A stretch of DNA of 64,000 nucleotides from an uncultured Muribaculaceae bacterium (GCA_910579995.1 CAJTWH010000002.1:212011-276010), one strand, 5' to 3'; positions 9,408 to 19,084 are shown, numbered from the stretch's first letter. A program made the numbers and translations. The notes: a model not told the origin generated them from the sequence alone.

Positions 9408-10163
9408 TCAGATGTCGAGCTCAAGAGAGACCGGGCAATGGTCGCTGCCTACGATGTCCGGGTGGATTTCCGCTGAAATTATCTTATCGCGCAGATCTGC
9501 GGATGTCAGAAAGTAGTCGATACGCCAGCCTACGTTTTTCTCGCGTGCACGTCCGCGGTAGCTCCACCAGCTGTAAGCGGCTGTTGTGTCGGGATGTAAA
9601 GCGCGGAATGTATCTATAAACCCGGCGTCGAGAAGAGTTGTCATAGCCTGCCGCTCCTGATCGGTAAAGCCGGGATTCATGCGGTTGGTCTTGGGATTGG
9701 CAAGGTCGATTTCTGTATGCGCCACATTCATGTCGCCGCATACTATCACAGGTTTTGACTTTGCGAGCTCGCATAGGAAGGAACGGAAAGATTCTTCCCA
9801 ATCCATGCGGTAGTCAAGACGCACAAGCTCACTCTGGGAGTTGGGAGTGTAAACCGTTACAATATAGAACCGCTCAAACTCAAGAGCCACTATACGCCCC
9901 TCATGGTCGTGACGGTCAACACCCAACACGGTGCGTACAGAAATCGGCTCGTGACGGCTGAAAATAGCCGTACCGGAGTATCCCTTTCGGTCGGCATAGC
10001 TGTAATATGCCTTGTAGCCTTCGAAATTGAGGTCGAGTTGCCCTTCCTGCAGTTTGATTTCCTGCAAACAGAAGAAGTCGGCGTCAAAACTTTTAAAAAT
10101 ATCTTCAAATCCTTTGCCAACGATAGCCCTGAGGCCGTTGACATTCCAAGAGACAAATTTCAT
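9408..10163 (-). CDS. xth: Exodeoxyribonuclease III
   Basis: AP endonuclease / 3'-5' exonuclease of the exonuclease-endonuclease-phosphatase fold, acting in base excision repair. The 251 residues show all family blocks: KFVSWNVNGLRA (Asn7), FFCLQEIKLQEGQ (metal ligand Glu35), YSGTAIFS, CGDMNVAHTEIDLANPK, WWSYRGRAREKNVGWRIDYF and terminal GSDHCPV (Asp241, His242). The length is normal. It ends the transcript that begins with the membrane protein at 10700, three bases upstream. Confidence 0.95.
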   Translation of the reverse strand: MKFVSWNVNGLRAIVGKGFEDIFKSFDADFFCLQEIKLQEGQLDLNFEGYKAYYSYADRKGYSGTAIFSRHEPISVRTVLGVDRHDHEGRIVALEFERFYIVTVYTPNSQSELVRLDYRMDWEESFRSFLCELAKSKPVIVCGDMNVAHTEIDLANPKTNRMNPGFTDQERQAMTTLLDAGFIDTFRALHPDTTAAYSWWSYRGRAREKNVGWRIDYFLTSADLRDKIISAEIHPDIVGSDHCPVSLELDI

Positions 10164-10166
10164 AAA

Positions 10167-10700
10167 TCAAGGTGTTACAAAATCCACGCCAAGAATACCT
10201 GTGTGAATTTCAATTTTGATAGAATCATTTTTACGGTTGCGGCGATATCGCTGCAAGGTGACAGGAACAGAAACACGACTGCTGTCGGGCAGCACTATTT
10301 CTGCATGATAGGTATAATATGCCTGACGGTCGACGATAGTATGGCGTCCTACCCTCCTCGATCTATGGTGTTCCTTTCGATAGAATCGTTCGACCTTGCA
10401 GACATGCTCCTGTGGTACAGCTCCGGGCAAATCGATATAATTCAAACCAATAAAAGCGGCAGCCAATATACCACCGACGAATACCACCGAAAGCATGAAG
10501 TTCAGGACAAATATATCACTTTCGGTAAACTTACGCCACCATTTGACCAGTGGTGCGGCAAGAATTAGAGCAATCAGTACAGCCAATACCGGCAGATACC
10601 ACCATCCTAATAGATTTGAAGATGACAGACATACAAATACCCATCCAATAACCCCGAGCGACAATACAAGACCATATTGCCAGTTACTTTTCTTTTTCAT
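10167..10700 (-). CDS. Unknown membrane protein
   Basis: 177 residues. Three hydrophobic stretches (about residues 9-25, 32-50 and 65-86) are followed by a basic soluble domain containing VERFYRKEHHRSRR and a strand-rich end (YYTYHAEIVLPDSSRVSV). The shape faintly recalls DUF3592-like proteins, but I cannot assign it. It lies 3 nt upstream of xth and probably shares its mRNA; no functional link to repair is evident. An inverted repeat with AAGTTTC/GAAACTT arms sits 5 nt upstream of the start codon. Confidence 0.7.
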   Translation of the reverse strand: MKKKSNWQYGLVLSLGVIGWVFVCLSSSNLLGWWYLPVLAVLIALILAAPLVKWWRKFTESDIFVLNFMLSVVFVGGILAAAFIGLNYIDLPGAVPQEHVCKVERFYRKEHHRSRRVGRHTIVDRQAYYTYHAEIVLPDSSRVSVPVTLQRYRRNRKNDSIKIEIHTGILGVDFVTP

Positions 10701-10705
10701 AACTA

Positions 10706-10726
10706 AAGTTTCCGCAAGCGAAACTT
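10706..10726. repeat. Inverted repeat directly upstream of a start codon
   Basis: AAGTTTC (10706-10712) and GAAACTT (10720-10726) flank CGCAAGC. It lies 5 nt before the start of the minus-strand membrane protein gene. Related arms occur at 30654-30688 and 49853-49872, each also in a 5' leader. Confidence 0.55.
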
Positions 10727-10734
10727 GAATTCAT

Positions 10735-10770
10735 AAAAAAAGCGCCGGCAAGAAAAGTGCATGCCGGCGC
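10735..10770 (-). terminator. Terminator of the arabinose operon
   Basis: Read on the minus strand, GCGCCGGCA and TGCCGGCGC form a 9-bp perfect stem around an 11-nt loop, followed by seven T (A at 10735-10741). It lies 15 nt after the araB-like stop codon. Confidence 0.9.
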
Positions 10771-10784
10771 AGAAGTGGATGAGA

Positions 10785-12377
10785 TTAAAGTTTTACCGCG
10801 CAGTGCTCAAGAGCGAGACCACGGGTATAGTTTTCGATGTATTTGTTGAATCCTTCAACATCGGCAGGGTCGGGAGCGATTTCAGATCCTGTGGCACCGA
10901 GGAAAACATTATCGTTGAGCCATCCGGCAAGCGATTTCTTGTCGGGGTTGGCAATCATGAAGCCGGCAAGCAATGCCATGCCCCACGGACCGCCTTCTCC
11001 GGCAGTCTCCATCACCGATATGGGCGAGTTGAGTGCAGCTGCAAGAATACGCTGGCCCACGCCGGCAGTCTTGAACAGACCTCCGTGGCCGGTGATGCGG
11101 TCTACCTCCACTTTCTCGTCGTTGAAGAGGATATCGTTGCCTATTTTAAGAACGGCAACAGAGGCGTAGAGATTGGCGCGCATGAAGTTGGCAAGCGAGA
11201 ATTTGTCGGTAGCCTTGCGGACAAACAACGGACGACCCTCGGCAAGACCTGTGACGGGCTCACCCGAGAAGTAGTTGTACGACAGCAAGCCGCCGCAATC
11301 AGGAGCACCTTCGAGTGCCGCATTATAGAGCTTGCCGAAAATGTCGCCCATGTCGACAGGCAGGCCGAGAAGCTGCTGATACTCCTTGAAGATATTTACC
11401 CATGCGTTGAGATCGCTGGTGCAATTGTTGCAATGCACCATGGCAACGGGAGCGCCGTCGGGAGTGGTCACCATATCGATGACTTCGTAGGGCTTCGACA
11501 ACTCTTTCTCAAGAACAATCATAGAGAAAGAAGAAGTGCCTGCCGAAACGTTACCGGTGCGGCGGAGTACAGCATTGGTAGCTACCATACCGGTGCCGGC
11601 GTCGCCCTCGGGCGGACAGAACGGCACACCGGCCTTGAGATGTCCGGAGACATCGAGCAGCGAAGCACCGCGCTCCGACAGTTTACCGGCTTCAGTACCT
11701 GCAACGAGGCTCTTGGGAAGAATGTCAAGAAGTTTCCATGAGTAACCGTTGGGAGCGATAAGCTCGTCGAACTTAGCCACCATGGCAGCATTGTAGTCGT
11801 TGGTAGACGAATCTACGGGAATCATACCCGAAGCGTCGCCAACACCGAGCACTTTCTCTCCGGTGAGCTTCCAATGGATATATCCGGCCAAAGTGGTGAG
11901 GAATGTGATGTCCTTCACATGCTCCTCGCCATTAAGAATCGCCTGATAGAGATGAGAGATACTCCAGCGCAGGGGAATGTTGAAATTGAACAGCTTGGAG
12001 AGAGCGGCTGCGGCCTCGCCCGTATTGGTGTTTCGCCACGTGCGGAAAGGCACGAGAATCTCGCCGTCTTTATCGAAAGGCATGTAGCCATGCATCATGG
12101 CGCTGACTCCGACAGCTGCGAGCGACTCTATCTCAACATCGAATTTGGCAAGCACATCTTTGCGCAGATTGGCGTAGCAATCCTGCAGGCCATACCAGAT
12201 AGCTTCGGTAGAATATGTCCAGAGGCCGTCGACGAGCTGATTCTCCCATTCGTGCGCACCTTGTGCGATAGGTTTGTTGTCAGCGTCGACAAGGACGGCC
12301 TTGATGCGGGTCGAACCGAACTCGATACCGAGCACGGCACGACCCTGCATTATAGTGCTTTTTGCATCAAGAGCCAT
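10785..12377 (-). CDS. araB: FGGY-family carbohydrate kinase, probable L-ribulokinase
   Basis: 530-residue sugar kinase of the FGGY fold. The N-terminal ATP-binding phosphate-1 motif is VLGIEFGSTRIKAVLVD, and the C-terminal half holds ITGHGGLFKTAGVGQRIL and GEGGPWGMALLAGF, the adenosine and phosphate-2 regions. Specificity is not readable from the fold, but it lies 3 nt after araA in an operon with araD, an aldose mutarotase and a symporter, so L-ribulose is the expected substrate, giving L-ribulose-5-phosphate. An ATG nine codons in (MQGRAVLG) is an alternative start. A xylulokinase-like specificity cannot be excluded. Confidence 0.88.
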   Translation of the reverse strand: MALDAKSTIMQGRAVLGIEFGSTRIKAVLVDADNKPIAQGAHEWENQLVDGLWTYSTEAIWYGLQDCYANLRKDVLAKFDVEIESLAAVGVSAMMHGYMPFDKDGEILVPFRTWRNTNTGEAAAALSKLFNFNIPLRWSISHLYQAILNGEEHVKDITFLTTLAGYIHWKLTGEKVLGVGDASGMIPVDSSTNDYNAAMVAKFDELIAPNGYSWKLLDILPKSLVAGTEAGKLSERGASLLDVSGHLKAGVPFCPPEGDAGTGMVATNAVLRRTGNVSAGTSSFSMIVLEKELSKPYEVIDMVTTPDGAPVAMVHCNNCTSDLNAWVNIFKEYQQLLGLPVDMGDIFGKLYNAALEGAPDCGGLLSYNYFSGEPVTGLAEGRPLFVRKATDKFSLANFMRANLYASVAVLKIGNDILFNDEKVEVDRITGHGGLFKTAGVGQRILAAALNSPISVMETAGEGGPWGMALLAGFMIANPDKKSLAGWLNDNVFLGATGSEIAPDPADVEGFNKYIENYTRGLALEHCAVKL

Positions 12378-12380
12378 ATC

Positions 12381-13904
12381 TTACTTATTGAGCGAGTAAT
12401 ATACTTCGTTGTAGCGGAGCTCTTTCTTGAACTCGGGCATGGTGGTGTCTTTGTTGATGTGCACCATCTCGATACCGGCCATCTCTGCATAGTCTTCCCA
12501 GTACTCGGGAGTCACGCCGTAGGCGAAGCAGCTGTGGTGTGTGCCGCCGGCCATGATCCATGCGCCTGCGCCAACCTCGAAGTTCGGCATGGGAATCCAA
12601 AGAGCCGAGGCCACGGGGAGTTTGGGAAGCGGTTTGCTCTTAATGCACTCTACATCGTTGACTATAAGGCGGAAACGGTTGCCGAGGTCTACAACGGTAG
12701 CGGTGATACCTGCGCCGGGCTTCGATGTGAAGACGAGACGCGCGGTCTGTGCCTTGCGGATACCGATTCCGAGGAAGTGAACTTCAAGACGGGGTTTCTC
12801 TTCGGCAATCATGGGGCATACCTCAAGCATGTGGGCTTGGAGGATGGAGCTGTTGGCGCCGTCGAAATTGAGGGTGTAATCCTCAAGGAACGAGCAGCCG
12901 CCCAAGCCTTGGTTCATAACCCAGAGAGTGCGGTAGAGAGCTGCCGATTTCCAGTCGCCTTCTGCACCGAAACCGTAACCCTCGGCCATAAGACGCTGCG
13001 AGGCGAGACCGGGAATCTGGTCGAAGCCCACGAAGTTGGGGTCGTTGATATTGTCGGTGCCGAGGTCGTCGAAGTTGGTGGTGAAAGCTTTAGCACCTTT
13101 GGCGTCGAGGCAGGCGCGGATAGCGAGCTCGGCCTTGGCAGCGTTCCAGACCGATTTGTAAGCCTCAGTGCCTTCGGTCTTGACCTCGTCGGTGCAGGCG
13201 TATTGCTCATGGTAAACCTTTACAAGATCGTTGACTGCTGAATCTTCAACTTTCTTGAAGAATTCCATAAGCTCGCTCACGGGGCAATAGTCTACGTGAT
13301 AGCCAAGCTGCATTTCAGCGCTCACTTTATCACCGTCGGTAACGGCAACATTGTTCATCTGGTCGCCGAAACGAATCACGAGCATATCCTGAGCGTCGGC
13401 CCAAGCAGCTGCCACGCGGCTCCACACAGCGATTTTCTCAAGAGTCTTGGTGTCTTTCCAATAGCCTACAACAACTTTGCGACGGACGTTGAGACGTGCG
13501 CAGATGTGGCCGAACTCACGGTCGCCATGAGCACTCTGGTTGAGGTTCATGAAGTCCATATCCATGGTGTCCCAAGGAATTTCGGCGTTGTATTGTGTGT
13601 GGAGGTGGAGGAGCGGTTTGCGGAGCTGCTGCAGACCGTGTATCCACATCTTGGCGGGAGAGAAGGTGTGCATCCAAGTGATGATACCGATACATTTCTT
13701 ATCGGCGTTGGCGTCGAGCATTACGCGCTCGATGTCCTTTGAAGACATCACAGTGCCTTTGTAAACAACTTTTACAGGGATAACACCTGCGGCGTTGACA
13801 CCCTCTACCATTTCTTTAGAGTGAGACTCAACGATGCGTACGGGCTCTTCACCATAGAGCATTTGAGCTCCGGTCACCCACCATATTTCAAGATTTTCAA
13901 ACAT
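12381..13904 (-). CDS. araA: L-arabinose isomerase
   Basis: 507 residues, the usual length, converting L-arabinose to L-ribulose with Mn2+. Recognisable blocks are the N-terminal EIWWVTGAQMLYGEE, YGFGAEGDWKSAAL and CSFLEDYTLNF (the two metal-binding/catalytic glutamates), QAHMLEVCP and GGTHHSCFAYG (the two metal histidines). All four catalytic positions are therefore present. Gaps of 3 nt to araB and 24 nt to araD place it in the arabinose operon. Confidence 0.97.
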   Translation of the reverse strand: MFENLEIWWVTGAQMLYGEEPVRIVESHSKEMVEGVNAAGVIPVKVVYKGTVMSSKDIERVMLDANADKKCIGIITWMHTFSPAKMWIHGLQQLRKPLLHLHTQYNAEIPWDTMDMDFMNLNQSAHGDREFGHICARLNVRRKVVVGYWKDTKTLEKIAVWSRVAAAWADAQDMLVIRFGDQMNNVAVTDGDKVSAEMQLGYHVDYCPVSELMEFFKKVEDSAVNDLVKVYHEQYACTDEVKTEGTEAYKSVWNAAKAELAIRACLDAKGAKAFTTNFDDLGTDNINDPNFVGFDQIPGLASQRLMAEGYGFGAEGDWKSAALYRTLWVMNQGLGGCSFLEDYTLNFDGANSSILQAHMLEVCPMIAEEKPRLEVHFLGIGIRKAQTARLVFTSKPGAGITATVVDLGNRFRLIVNDVECIKSKPLPKLPVASALWIPMPNFEVGAGAWIMAGGTHHSCFAYGVTPEYWEDYAEMAGIEMVHINKDTTMPEFKKELRYNEVYYSLNK

Positions 13905-13928
13905 TGTATTCAGATTTTTAGATGTTGT

Positions 13929-14627
13929 TTATTTCTTTTGACCGTAGTAGGCATTGGGGCCGTGTTTGCGGCTGAAATGCTTTTCTACAAGGAGAGGATT
14001 CATTGTGAGATGAGGATTTACCTGATAGGCCACGAATGCCATCTTGGCCACCTGCTCCATTACGACTGCATTATGGACAGCCTCATCCGGAGTCTTGCCC
14101 CAAGCAAAAGGCCCGTGGTTCTTTACCATCACGCCGGGGGTGTGCATGGGGTTGATACCGCGCGAGGCAAAGGTGTTGATGATAACGTTGCCGGTCTCGA
14201 GCTCGTAGTCGCCCTTGACTTCGGCTTCGGTCATATCGGGAGTACAGGGGATAGCCTGATGGAAATAGTCGGCATGGGTAGTACCGATATTGGGCAGGTC
14301 GATACCGGCCTGCGACCATGCGGTGGCGTAGGTAGAATGAGTGTGCACTACTCCACCAACTTCGGGCCATGCACGATATATGGCGAGATGAGTGGGGGTG
14401 TCGGACGACGGACGCAGATCACCTTCGACAACATTGCCGGTGGCAAGATCAACGACAACCATATCGTCGGCTTTCATGACATCGTAAGAAACGCCTGACG
14501 GTTTGATAACGACGAGACCTTTCTCACGGTCGATACCGGAGACATTGCCCCATGTGAAGATTACAAGGCCGTGCTCTACGAGAGCCATATTGGCCTTGTA
14601 AACTTTTTGTTTGAGTTCTTCTAACAT
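13929..14627 (-). CDS. araD: L-ribulose-5-phosphate 4-epimerase
   Basis: 232-residue class II aldolase/epimerase that delivers D-xylulose-5-phosphate to the pentose phosphate pathway. Visible are [17 protein letters not shown] at the N-terminus, the substrate region IKPSGVSYD, zinc ligands in [17 protein letters not shown], and [13 protein letters not shown] with the third zinc histidine. The final [10 protein letters not shown] is typical of AraD. It starts 1 nt after the symporter stop codon and precedes araA. Confidence 0.97.
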   Translation of the reverse strand: MLEELKQKVYKANMALVEHGLVIFTWGNVSGIDREKGLVVIKPSGVSYDVMKADDMVVVDLATGNVVEGDLRPSSDTPTHLAIYRAWPEVGGVVHTHSTYATAWSQAGIDLPNIGTTHADYFHQAIPCTPDMTEAEVKGDYELETGNVIINTFASRGINPMHTPGVMVKNHGPFAWGKTPDEAVHNAVVMEQVAKMAFVAYQVNPHLTMNPLLVEKHFSRKHGPNAYYGQKK

Positions 14628-14628
14628 A

Positions 14629-16323
14629 TTACCAGAAATAGATATAGAAAGCTACAGTGATACCGAGGATAATGATGGAGTGTATGATATCCCATTTATT
14701 CCAGCTTGCGCGGGTTGCAGCACGCTGCTCGGGTGTAGACGTACCAAATACGAGACCTTGGATTTTCTGAGGATCGGGAGCCTTGGTGCAAAGTGATACC
14801 ACAACACCTACAAGGAGGCAGAATACAAGCATCCAGCCGCAGAAGAAGAGCCAGTTCTCATCGAAGAAAATACGCTGGAAGAGGCTTGCGTCGGGGTTCG
14901 CACCGGCAACGATATCATTTGATGTATAGTAAATCTTGGCACCGAGACGGGTAAGACCGACGATAAGACCCGAAAGGAGAGCCCACATACCACCCTGAGC
15001 GGTAGCACGCTTCCAAAGAATACCGATAAGGAATGCCGAGGCGATACCCGGAGCAAGCACTGACTGCACATCCTGCAGATAGAGATAAAGGACGTCGCCG
15101 ATAGAGCGCATTACCGGAATCCAGAGTATGCCGAGGAGCACAATCACGATGGTAGCGGCCTGGCCGATACGCACGAGTTTCTTGGGGTCGGTGTTGGGGC
15201 GGAAACGCTGATAGAAGTCGATTGTGAAGAGTGCCGAAGATGAGTTGAAAAGCGAGGCGAGCGAGCTCATGAGAGCGGCAAGGATACCGCACACGATAAG
15301 GCCTTTGACACCTGCGGGAAGCAGCTTGGCTACAAGTGTGGGGAATGCGGCGTCGCTGTTGGGCATGCCGTTGGCGTTGAGGGGAAGGAAGTCGCCGAGG
15401 TTCTGATGGAGAGCGAAGGCGATCATACCGGGAATGAGGAAGAGGAATACGGGCAGAAGTTTGAGATAGGCACCGAAGATAGTGCCTCGGCGGCTTTCTT
15501 TCTCATCCTTGCCCGAGAGTACACGCTGAACGATGAACTGGTCGGTACACCAATACCAGAAGCCGATCACGGCAGAGCCGATGAGGGCGCCGAGCCAAGG
15601 ATACTGGGCGTCGCCGTTGTTGCGGATAAGGTTTGTCATGGTGTCGCCATATTCATTTACCTTCACCGCCGAGCAGATACGCATCATCTCATCCCAACCG
15701 CCGAGTTCCTTGAGGCCGAGCACAAGGATGATAAGCGAGCCGAGGAGAAGAATGGGTGTCTGGAGCACTGAGGTATAGAGCACTGATTTCATACCGCCGA
15801 AAACAGTGTAAAGCGCTGTGATGAGCACAAGACCAACAGCTGCAATCCAGAAGAAATCGATACCCCAGAGTTCGTCGATACCGAAAACCTGCTGGAATAC
15901 AAGACCGCCGGCATATACTGTAACAGCAACCTTGGTGAGCACATAGCTTATGAGCGAAATGGTTGCGAGAATCGTACGCGACTGAGGATTAAAACGTTTT
16001 TCAAGGAACTCAGGCATGGTGTAAACCATCGAGCGGGTGTAGAAAGGCACGAAAACCCAACCGAGGATAAGAATCATCCAACCCTGAATTTCCCAGTGAG
16101 CCATGGCCATACCCGACGAAGCGCCGGAGCCGGCAAGGCCGATAAGGTGTTCCGAACCGATATTTGAGGCGAAAATAGATGCACCGATAGCAATCCAAGT
16201 AGCATCTTTACCTCCGAGGAAGTAGTCGGCGGCATTGTTTTGTTTCTGCCGCATAACCCATACTATAATGCCGATCAGCGCCACACAGAACAGCGCGATG
16301 ACAATCCAGTCTAATAATGCCAT
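14629..16323 (-). CDS. Sodium:solute symporter (SSS family), probable arabinose uptake
   Basis: 564 residues with about 14 membrane helices and a LeuT-type SSS fold. Markers are [20 protein letters not shown] near residues 37-56, the stretch [20 protein letters not shown] typical of SGLT-like members, and [20 protein letters not shown], the sodium-binding helix. It lies between galM and araD in the arabinose operon, so L-arabinose or a related pentose is the likely cargo; this is inferred from context. The C-terminal helix ends in FYIYFW. Confidence 0.9.
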   Translation of the reverse strand: MALLDWIVIALFCVALIGIIVWVMRQKQNNAADYFLGGKDATWIAIGASIFASNIGSEHLIGLAGSGASSGMAMAHWEIQGWMILILGWVFVPFYTRSMVYTMPEFLEKRFNPQSRTILATISLISYVLTKVAVTVYAGGLVFQQVFGIDELWGIDFFWIAAVGLVLITALYTVFGGMKSVLYTSVLQTPILLLGSLIILVLGLKELGGWDEMMRICSAVKVNEYGDTMTNLIRNNGDAQYPWLGALIGSAVIGFWYWCTDQFIVQRVLSGKDEKESRRGTIFGAYLKLLPVFLFLIPGMIAFALHQNLGDFLPLNANGMPNSDAAFPTLVAKLLPAGVKGLIVCGILAALMSSLASLFNSSSALFTIDFYQRFRPNTDPKKLVRIGQAATIVIVLLGILWIPVMRSIGDVLYLYLQDVQSVLAPGIASAFLIGILWKRATAQGGMWALLSGLIVGLTRLGAKIYYTSNDIVAGANPDASLFQRIFFDENWLFFCGWMLVFCLLVGVVVSLCTKAPDPQKIQGLVFGTSTPEQRAATRASWNKWDIIHSIIILGITVAFYIYFW

Positions 16324-16355
16324 AATTTATTTCAGGTCTGATTTAAGATTTCAAG

Positions 16356-17504
16356 TTATTTAACTGAGAAACGATAGGCACAGTGACTGTGATATGTTTC
16401 TCCGGGTCGGAGAGTAGCTGAGGGCCATTGGGGCTTGTTGGGGGTGTCGGGGTATTTCTGAGTCTCAAGGCATACACCTACACGCTGATTGTATACAACG
16501 CCGCCTTTGCCGGTGAGAGTGCCGTCAAGGAAGTTGCCGGTGTAGATCTGTATGCCGGGCTCGTTGGTGAATACCTCGAGGTTGATACCGTTGTCGGGAT
16601 TGTAGAGCTCTAAAGCGCATTGAGTGTCGTCGCCGGCGGTGTTGAGCACCCAGTTGTGGTCGTAGCCGTTGCCATTGCGGAGCTGTTCGTTGTCGGCATT
16701 GATATCTTCGCCGATTGGCTTGATCATAGTGAAATCAAACGGTGTGCCGGCTACCGGTGCGATCTCACCTGTTGTCATATAGGTGGAGTCTACCGGAGTG
16801 AAGTTATCAGCATTTACAGACATCTGATGGTCAAGCACAGTCTTGTTTGCGTCGCCGTTGAGGTTCCAATATGAGTGGTTGGTCATATTGATTACCGTAG
16901 GCTTGTCGGTGGTGGCTGTATAGTCGATATCAAGAGTATTATCGGCTTTGAGAGCATATACCACCTTGGCAGTCACAGTGCCGGGATAACCGTTGTTGCC
17001 GTCGGCGTCGGTTATCGAGAGTTCGAGTGTGCTGTCGTTGAGCTGGTTTGCGGTGTATACACGATATTGCCATCCGAGAGTACCCATGTCGGTGCCGCCG
17101 TGGAGAGAGTGGCCGAAGTTGTTGATGGGAAGTTGTACCGTGTCACCGTCAAGCACGAAGCGGCCTTTGTCTATGCGGTTGGCATATCTGCCGATAGAGG
17201 CGCCGAAGTCGGTCTGGTTGACTTCCGGGAAATAAGCCTGTACGCTGTCGAATCCGAGTACGACATCGCAAAGATTTCCATCGCGGTCGGGCACCATTAC
17301 CGACACCACGCGTCCGCCGTAGTTGGTGACGCATACTTCCATTCCCTGTCCGTTGACAAGAGTATAGAGTGCAGTGCTGTCGCCCCTGAACTCGGCCTTG
17401 AAGGCATCGGGGTCGAGGCCTGATTTTGTCAATTGCTTATCCGGTGCGGCATTGCAGGAGGCTAAAAGGCCGATTGCCAAGGCCGGATACAGTAAAGCTT
17501 TCAT
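16356..17504 (-). CDS. galM: Aldose 1-epimerase (mutarotase), predicted lipoprotein
   Basis: 382 residues. The N-terminus MKALLYPALAIGLLASC has a lipobox (LLASC), so the enzyme is probably periplasmic, as is common for Bacteroidota GalM. Catalytic-site motifs are HSLHGGTDMGTLGW, TNHSYWNLNGD (catalytic His), GNGYDHNWVL, and the catalytic Glu in VCLETQKYPDTPNKP. It is the first gene of the arabinose operon and likely supplies the preferred anomer to the adjacent sodium symporter. The promoter lies about 45 nt upstream. Confidence 0.93.
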   Translation of the reverse strand: MKALLYPALAIGLLASCNAAPDKQLTKSGLDPDAFKAEFRGDSTALYTLVNGQGMEVCVTNYGGRVVSVMVPDRDGNLCDVVLGFDSVQAYFPEVNQTDFGASIGRYANRIDKGRFVLDGDTVQLPINNFGHSLHGGTDMGTLGWQYRVYTANQLNDSTLELSITDADGNNGYPGTVTAKVVYALKADNTLDIDYTATTDKPTVINMTNHSYWNLNGDANKTVLDHQMSVNADNFTPVDSTYMTTGEIAPVAGTPFDFTMIKPIGEDINADNEQLRNGNGYDHNWVLNTAGDDTQCALELYNPDNGINLEVFTNEPGIQIYTGNFLDGTLTGKGGVVYNQRVGVCLETQKYPDTPNKPQWPSATLRPGETYHSHCAYRFSVK

Positions 17505-17548
17505 AGTATCTTTTTTCCGATTAATTGGTTATTGTGTTTTATGAGTGT

Positions 17549-17579
17549 CAAAATTAATAGTATTTTTCAACATACACAA
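17549..17579 (-). promoter_or_regulatory. Promoter of the arabinose operon
   Basis: On the minus strand TTG (17579-17577), a 20-bp spacer and TAATTTTG (17556-17549) match the Bacteroidota consensus upstream of galM. The spacer contains ATGTTGAAAAATAC, which might be part of a regulator site, but no AraR gene lies in the window. Confidence 0.5.
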
Positions 17580-17580
17580 C

Positions 17581-17610
17581 AAAAAAGAGGCCATATCTTA
17601 AGATATGACC
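17581..17610 (-). terminator. Terminator of padR-pspC
   Basis: Read on the minus strand, GGTCATATCTT and AAGATATGGCC form an 11-bp stem with one mismatch and no real loop other than its centre, followed by TCTTTTTTG. A second small hairpin (ACACCTC/GAGGTGT, 17640-17657) lies between it and the pspC stop codon. Confidence 0.72.
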
Positions 17611-17663
17611 TAAATTTTACATATTTTTGACTAAAGAACACACCTCTTGTGAGGTGTTTTGAC

Positions 17664-18725
17664 TCATATACTTATAGCTATCAAAGCCAATACGCCGGCA
17701 GCAATCAGAAGCATAACAGATATAATTACAGTTGTCCAAGCGGTGAATTTGGAAGCACCGCGAAAATCAAACACTACAGCCAAGGCTCCCCAAGTCATCA
17801 GGCCGAAAATAGCCACCATACTCAGCAGAAGAAGCGCCACGCTCCACACAGCCGGCCAGCCGATATAAAATGGAGTGAACTCAAACATTTCGAAGAACCC
17901 GGCGTAGCCTACAAATGTATATGCTATCATGCTCGCCACAATGCCTATGAATCCTATCAGACTGCCAATAGCCACGCTACCGGAGATGAGGCCAAAGAAA
18001 ATCATTATCAGTTTGCCCAAGGCCGTGAAAAAAGTAGAGAGAAAACTGCCGGCAGGGCTGTCGGTCTGATTTCCGGCTTCTTGGGCAGCCGCCGAGGTTG
18101 CCATAACGGCCTGACCTACGGTATCAACATTCACCGGGCGTCCGTTCTGCTCAAGTATCTGCTGAGGTGAGACAGCCGCGGGGATAATCATCCAAGCAAG
18201 CAGATAAAGGAAGAAGAGTGTCCACCCCCAAGGAATGAAATCAGGGACAAAGATGGGAGGAAAAAACATGAGGATGACAAAGAGCAGACGCATAATCGAG
18301 GCATTCCAACCGAGATATGTGGCGAGGCCGCCGATAACGCCGCCGAAAACTTTATTGCGCATATTGCGGAAGAGGCGTTTGCGCCCGGGCAGATTGATTG
18401 AAATAAAGGGGCGCGCTGTGTCGTTGTCGGCCGGTGGCGGGAGCGGACTACCCTGCTCCTGCGACTCCTCGCCGAGGTCTTCGGGACGCCCCATTGTGGC
18501 TATGACATTGTTGACATCGGCAAGCACTATGACATTTGCGCCTGCGCTGATACGCTCAGCGAAGAGCTCACGAATGCGACTCTCGATGTCGGAAATGATT
18601 TCTTGGCCTTCACTTCCGCGGAAGACAGCTCTCAGTTGGTCGAGATAGTTGCGCAGAAGCTCGAATGCGTCTTCGTCGATATAGAAAATTTGGCCGTCGA
18701 TGTTGGCCGGAAACGTTCTTTTCAT
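17664..18725 (-). CDS. PspC domain membrane protein
   Basis: 353 residues. A cytosolic N-terminal region with SDIESRIRELFAER and a Pro-rich linker (GSPLPPPADN) is followed by the PspC signature at about residues 118-170 (NKVFGGVIGGLATYLGWNAS and FLYLLAWMIIPA), then several more membrane helices, giving a topology of about six helices. PspC-domain proteins act in membrane-stress responses. It is co-transcribed with a PadR-type regulator that overlaps its start by 4 nt, a pairing well known in Bacteroidota and Firmicutes. The partner or signal cannot be read from sequence. Confidence 0.88.
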   Translation of the reverse strand: MKRTFPANIDGQIFYIDEDAFELLRNYLDQLRAVFRGSEGQEIISDIESRIRELFAERISAGANVIVLADVNNVIATMGRPEDLGEESQEQGSPLPPPADNDTARPFISINLPGRKRLFRNMRNKVFGGVIGGLATYLGWNASIMRLLFVILMFFPPIFVPDFIPWGWTLFFLYLLAWMIIPAAVSPQQILEQNGRPVNVDTVGQAVMATSAAAQEAGNQTDSPAGSFLSTFFTALGKLIMIFFGLISGSVAIGSLIGFIGIVASMIAYTFVGYAGFFEMFEFTPFYIGWPAVWSVALLLLSMVAIFGLMTWGALAVVFDFRGASKFTAWTTVIISVMLLIAAGVLALIAISI

Positions 18726-19084
18726 TGTAGATTGATATCAGGAGGTGTGACAGGTGTTGGTAAAGATTGTAGATGACTTATTGTATGAGAAATTTCATTC
18801 CACGAGAGTTGGAGCTGGTCGAGGAATTGAAGCCCCAAAGGTGTTATGCCGTAGTATTTGCGTGGTGGCCCCGATGGCGATTCTTCCCACCGATAGGTGA
18901 GCAGGCCGTCGTTTTTAAGGCGGGTGAGCAAGGGATAGAGTGTGCCCTCCATCACTATGAGATGTGCCTCTTTCATTTTGGCGATAATCTCGGAGGCGTA
19001 TGCATCACCGTGCCTGAGCAGCAGCAGCACGCAAAACTCGAGCATCCCCTTGCGCATTTGCGATTTTAGATTGTCGATATTCAT
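18722..19084 (-). CDS. PadR family transcriptional regulator
   Basis: 120-residue winged helix-turn-helix protein. MLEFCVLLLLRHGDAYASEI and IVMEGTLYPLLTRLKNDGLL are the PadR DNA-binding helices and wing; ESPSGPPRKYYGITPLG is the family's characteristic wing end. A short C-terminal dimerisation helix (LQLSWNEISHTISHLQSL) makes it a PadR-s2-size member. It overlaps pspC by 4 nt (ATGA). A perfect 25-bp palindrome covers the -33 element of its promoter, so autorepression is very likely. Confidence 0.95.
   Translation of the reverse strand: MNIDNLKSQMRKGMLEFCVLLLLRHGDAYASEIIAKMKEAHLIVMEGTLYPLLTRLKNDGLLTYRWEESPSGPPRKYYGITPLGLQFLDQLQLSWNEISHTISHLQSLPTPVTPPDINLQ

Noticed and set aside
10761..11741. 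Long plus-strand frame opposite araB (326 residues)
   Set aside because: Antisense to a fully convincing kinase gene; arises from GC-biased codon use, with no recognisable motif.
11874..13241. 455-residue plus-strand frame opposite araA and araB
   Set aside because: It spans two real genes on the other strand and has no family resemblance.
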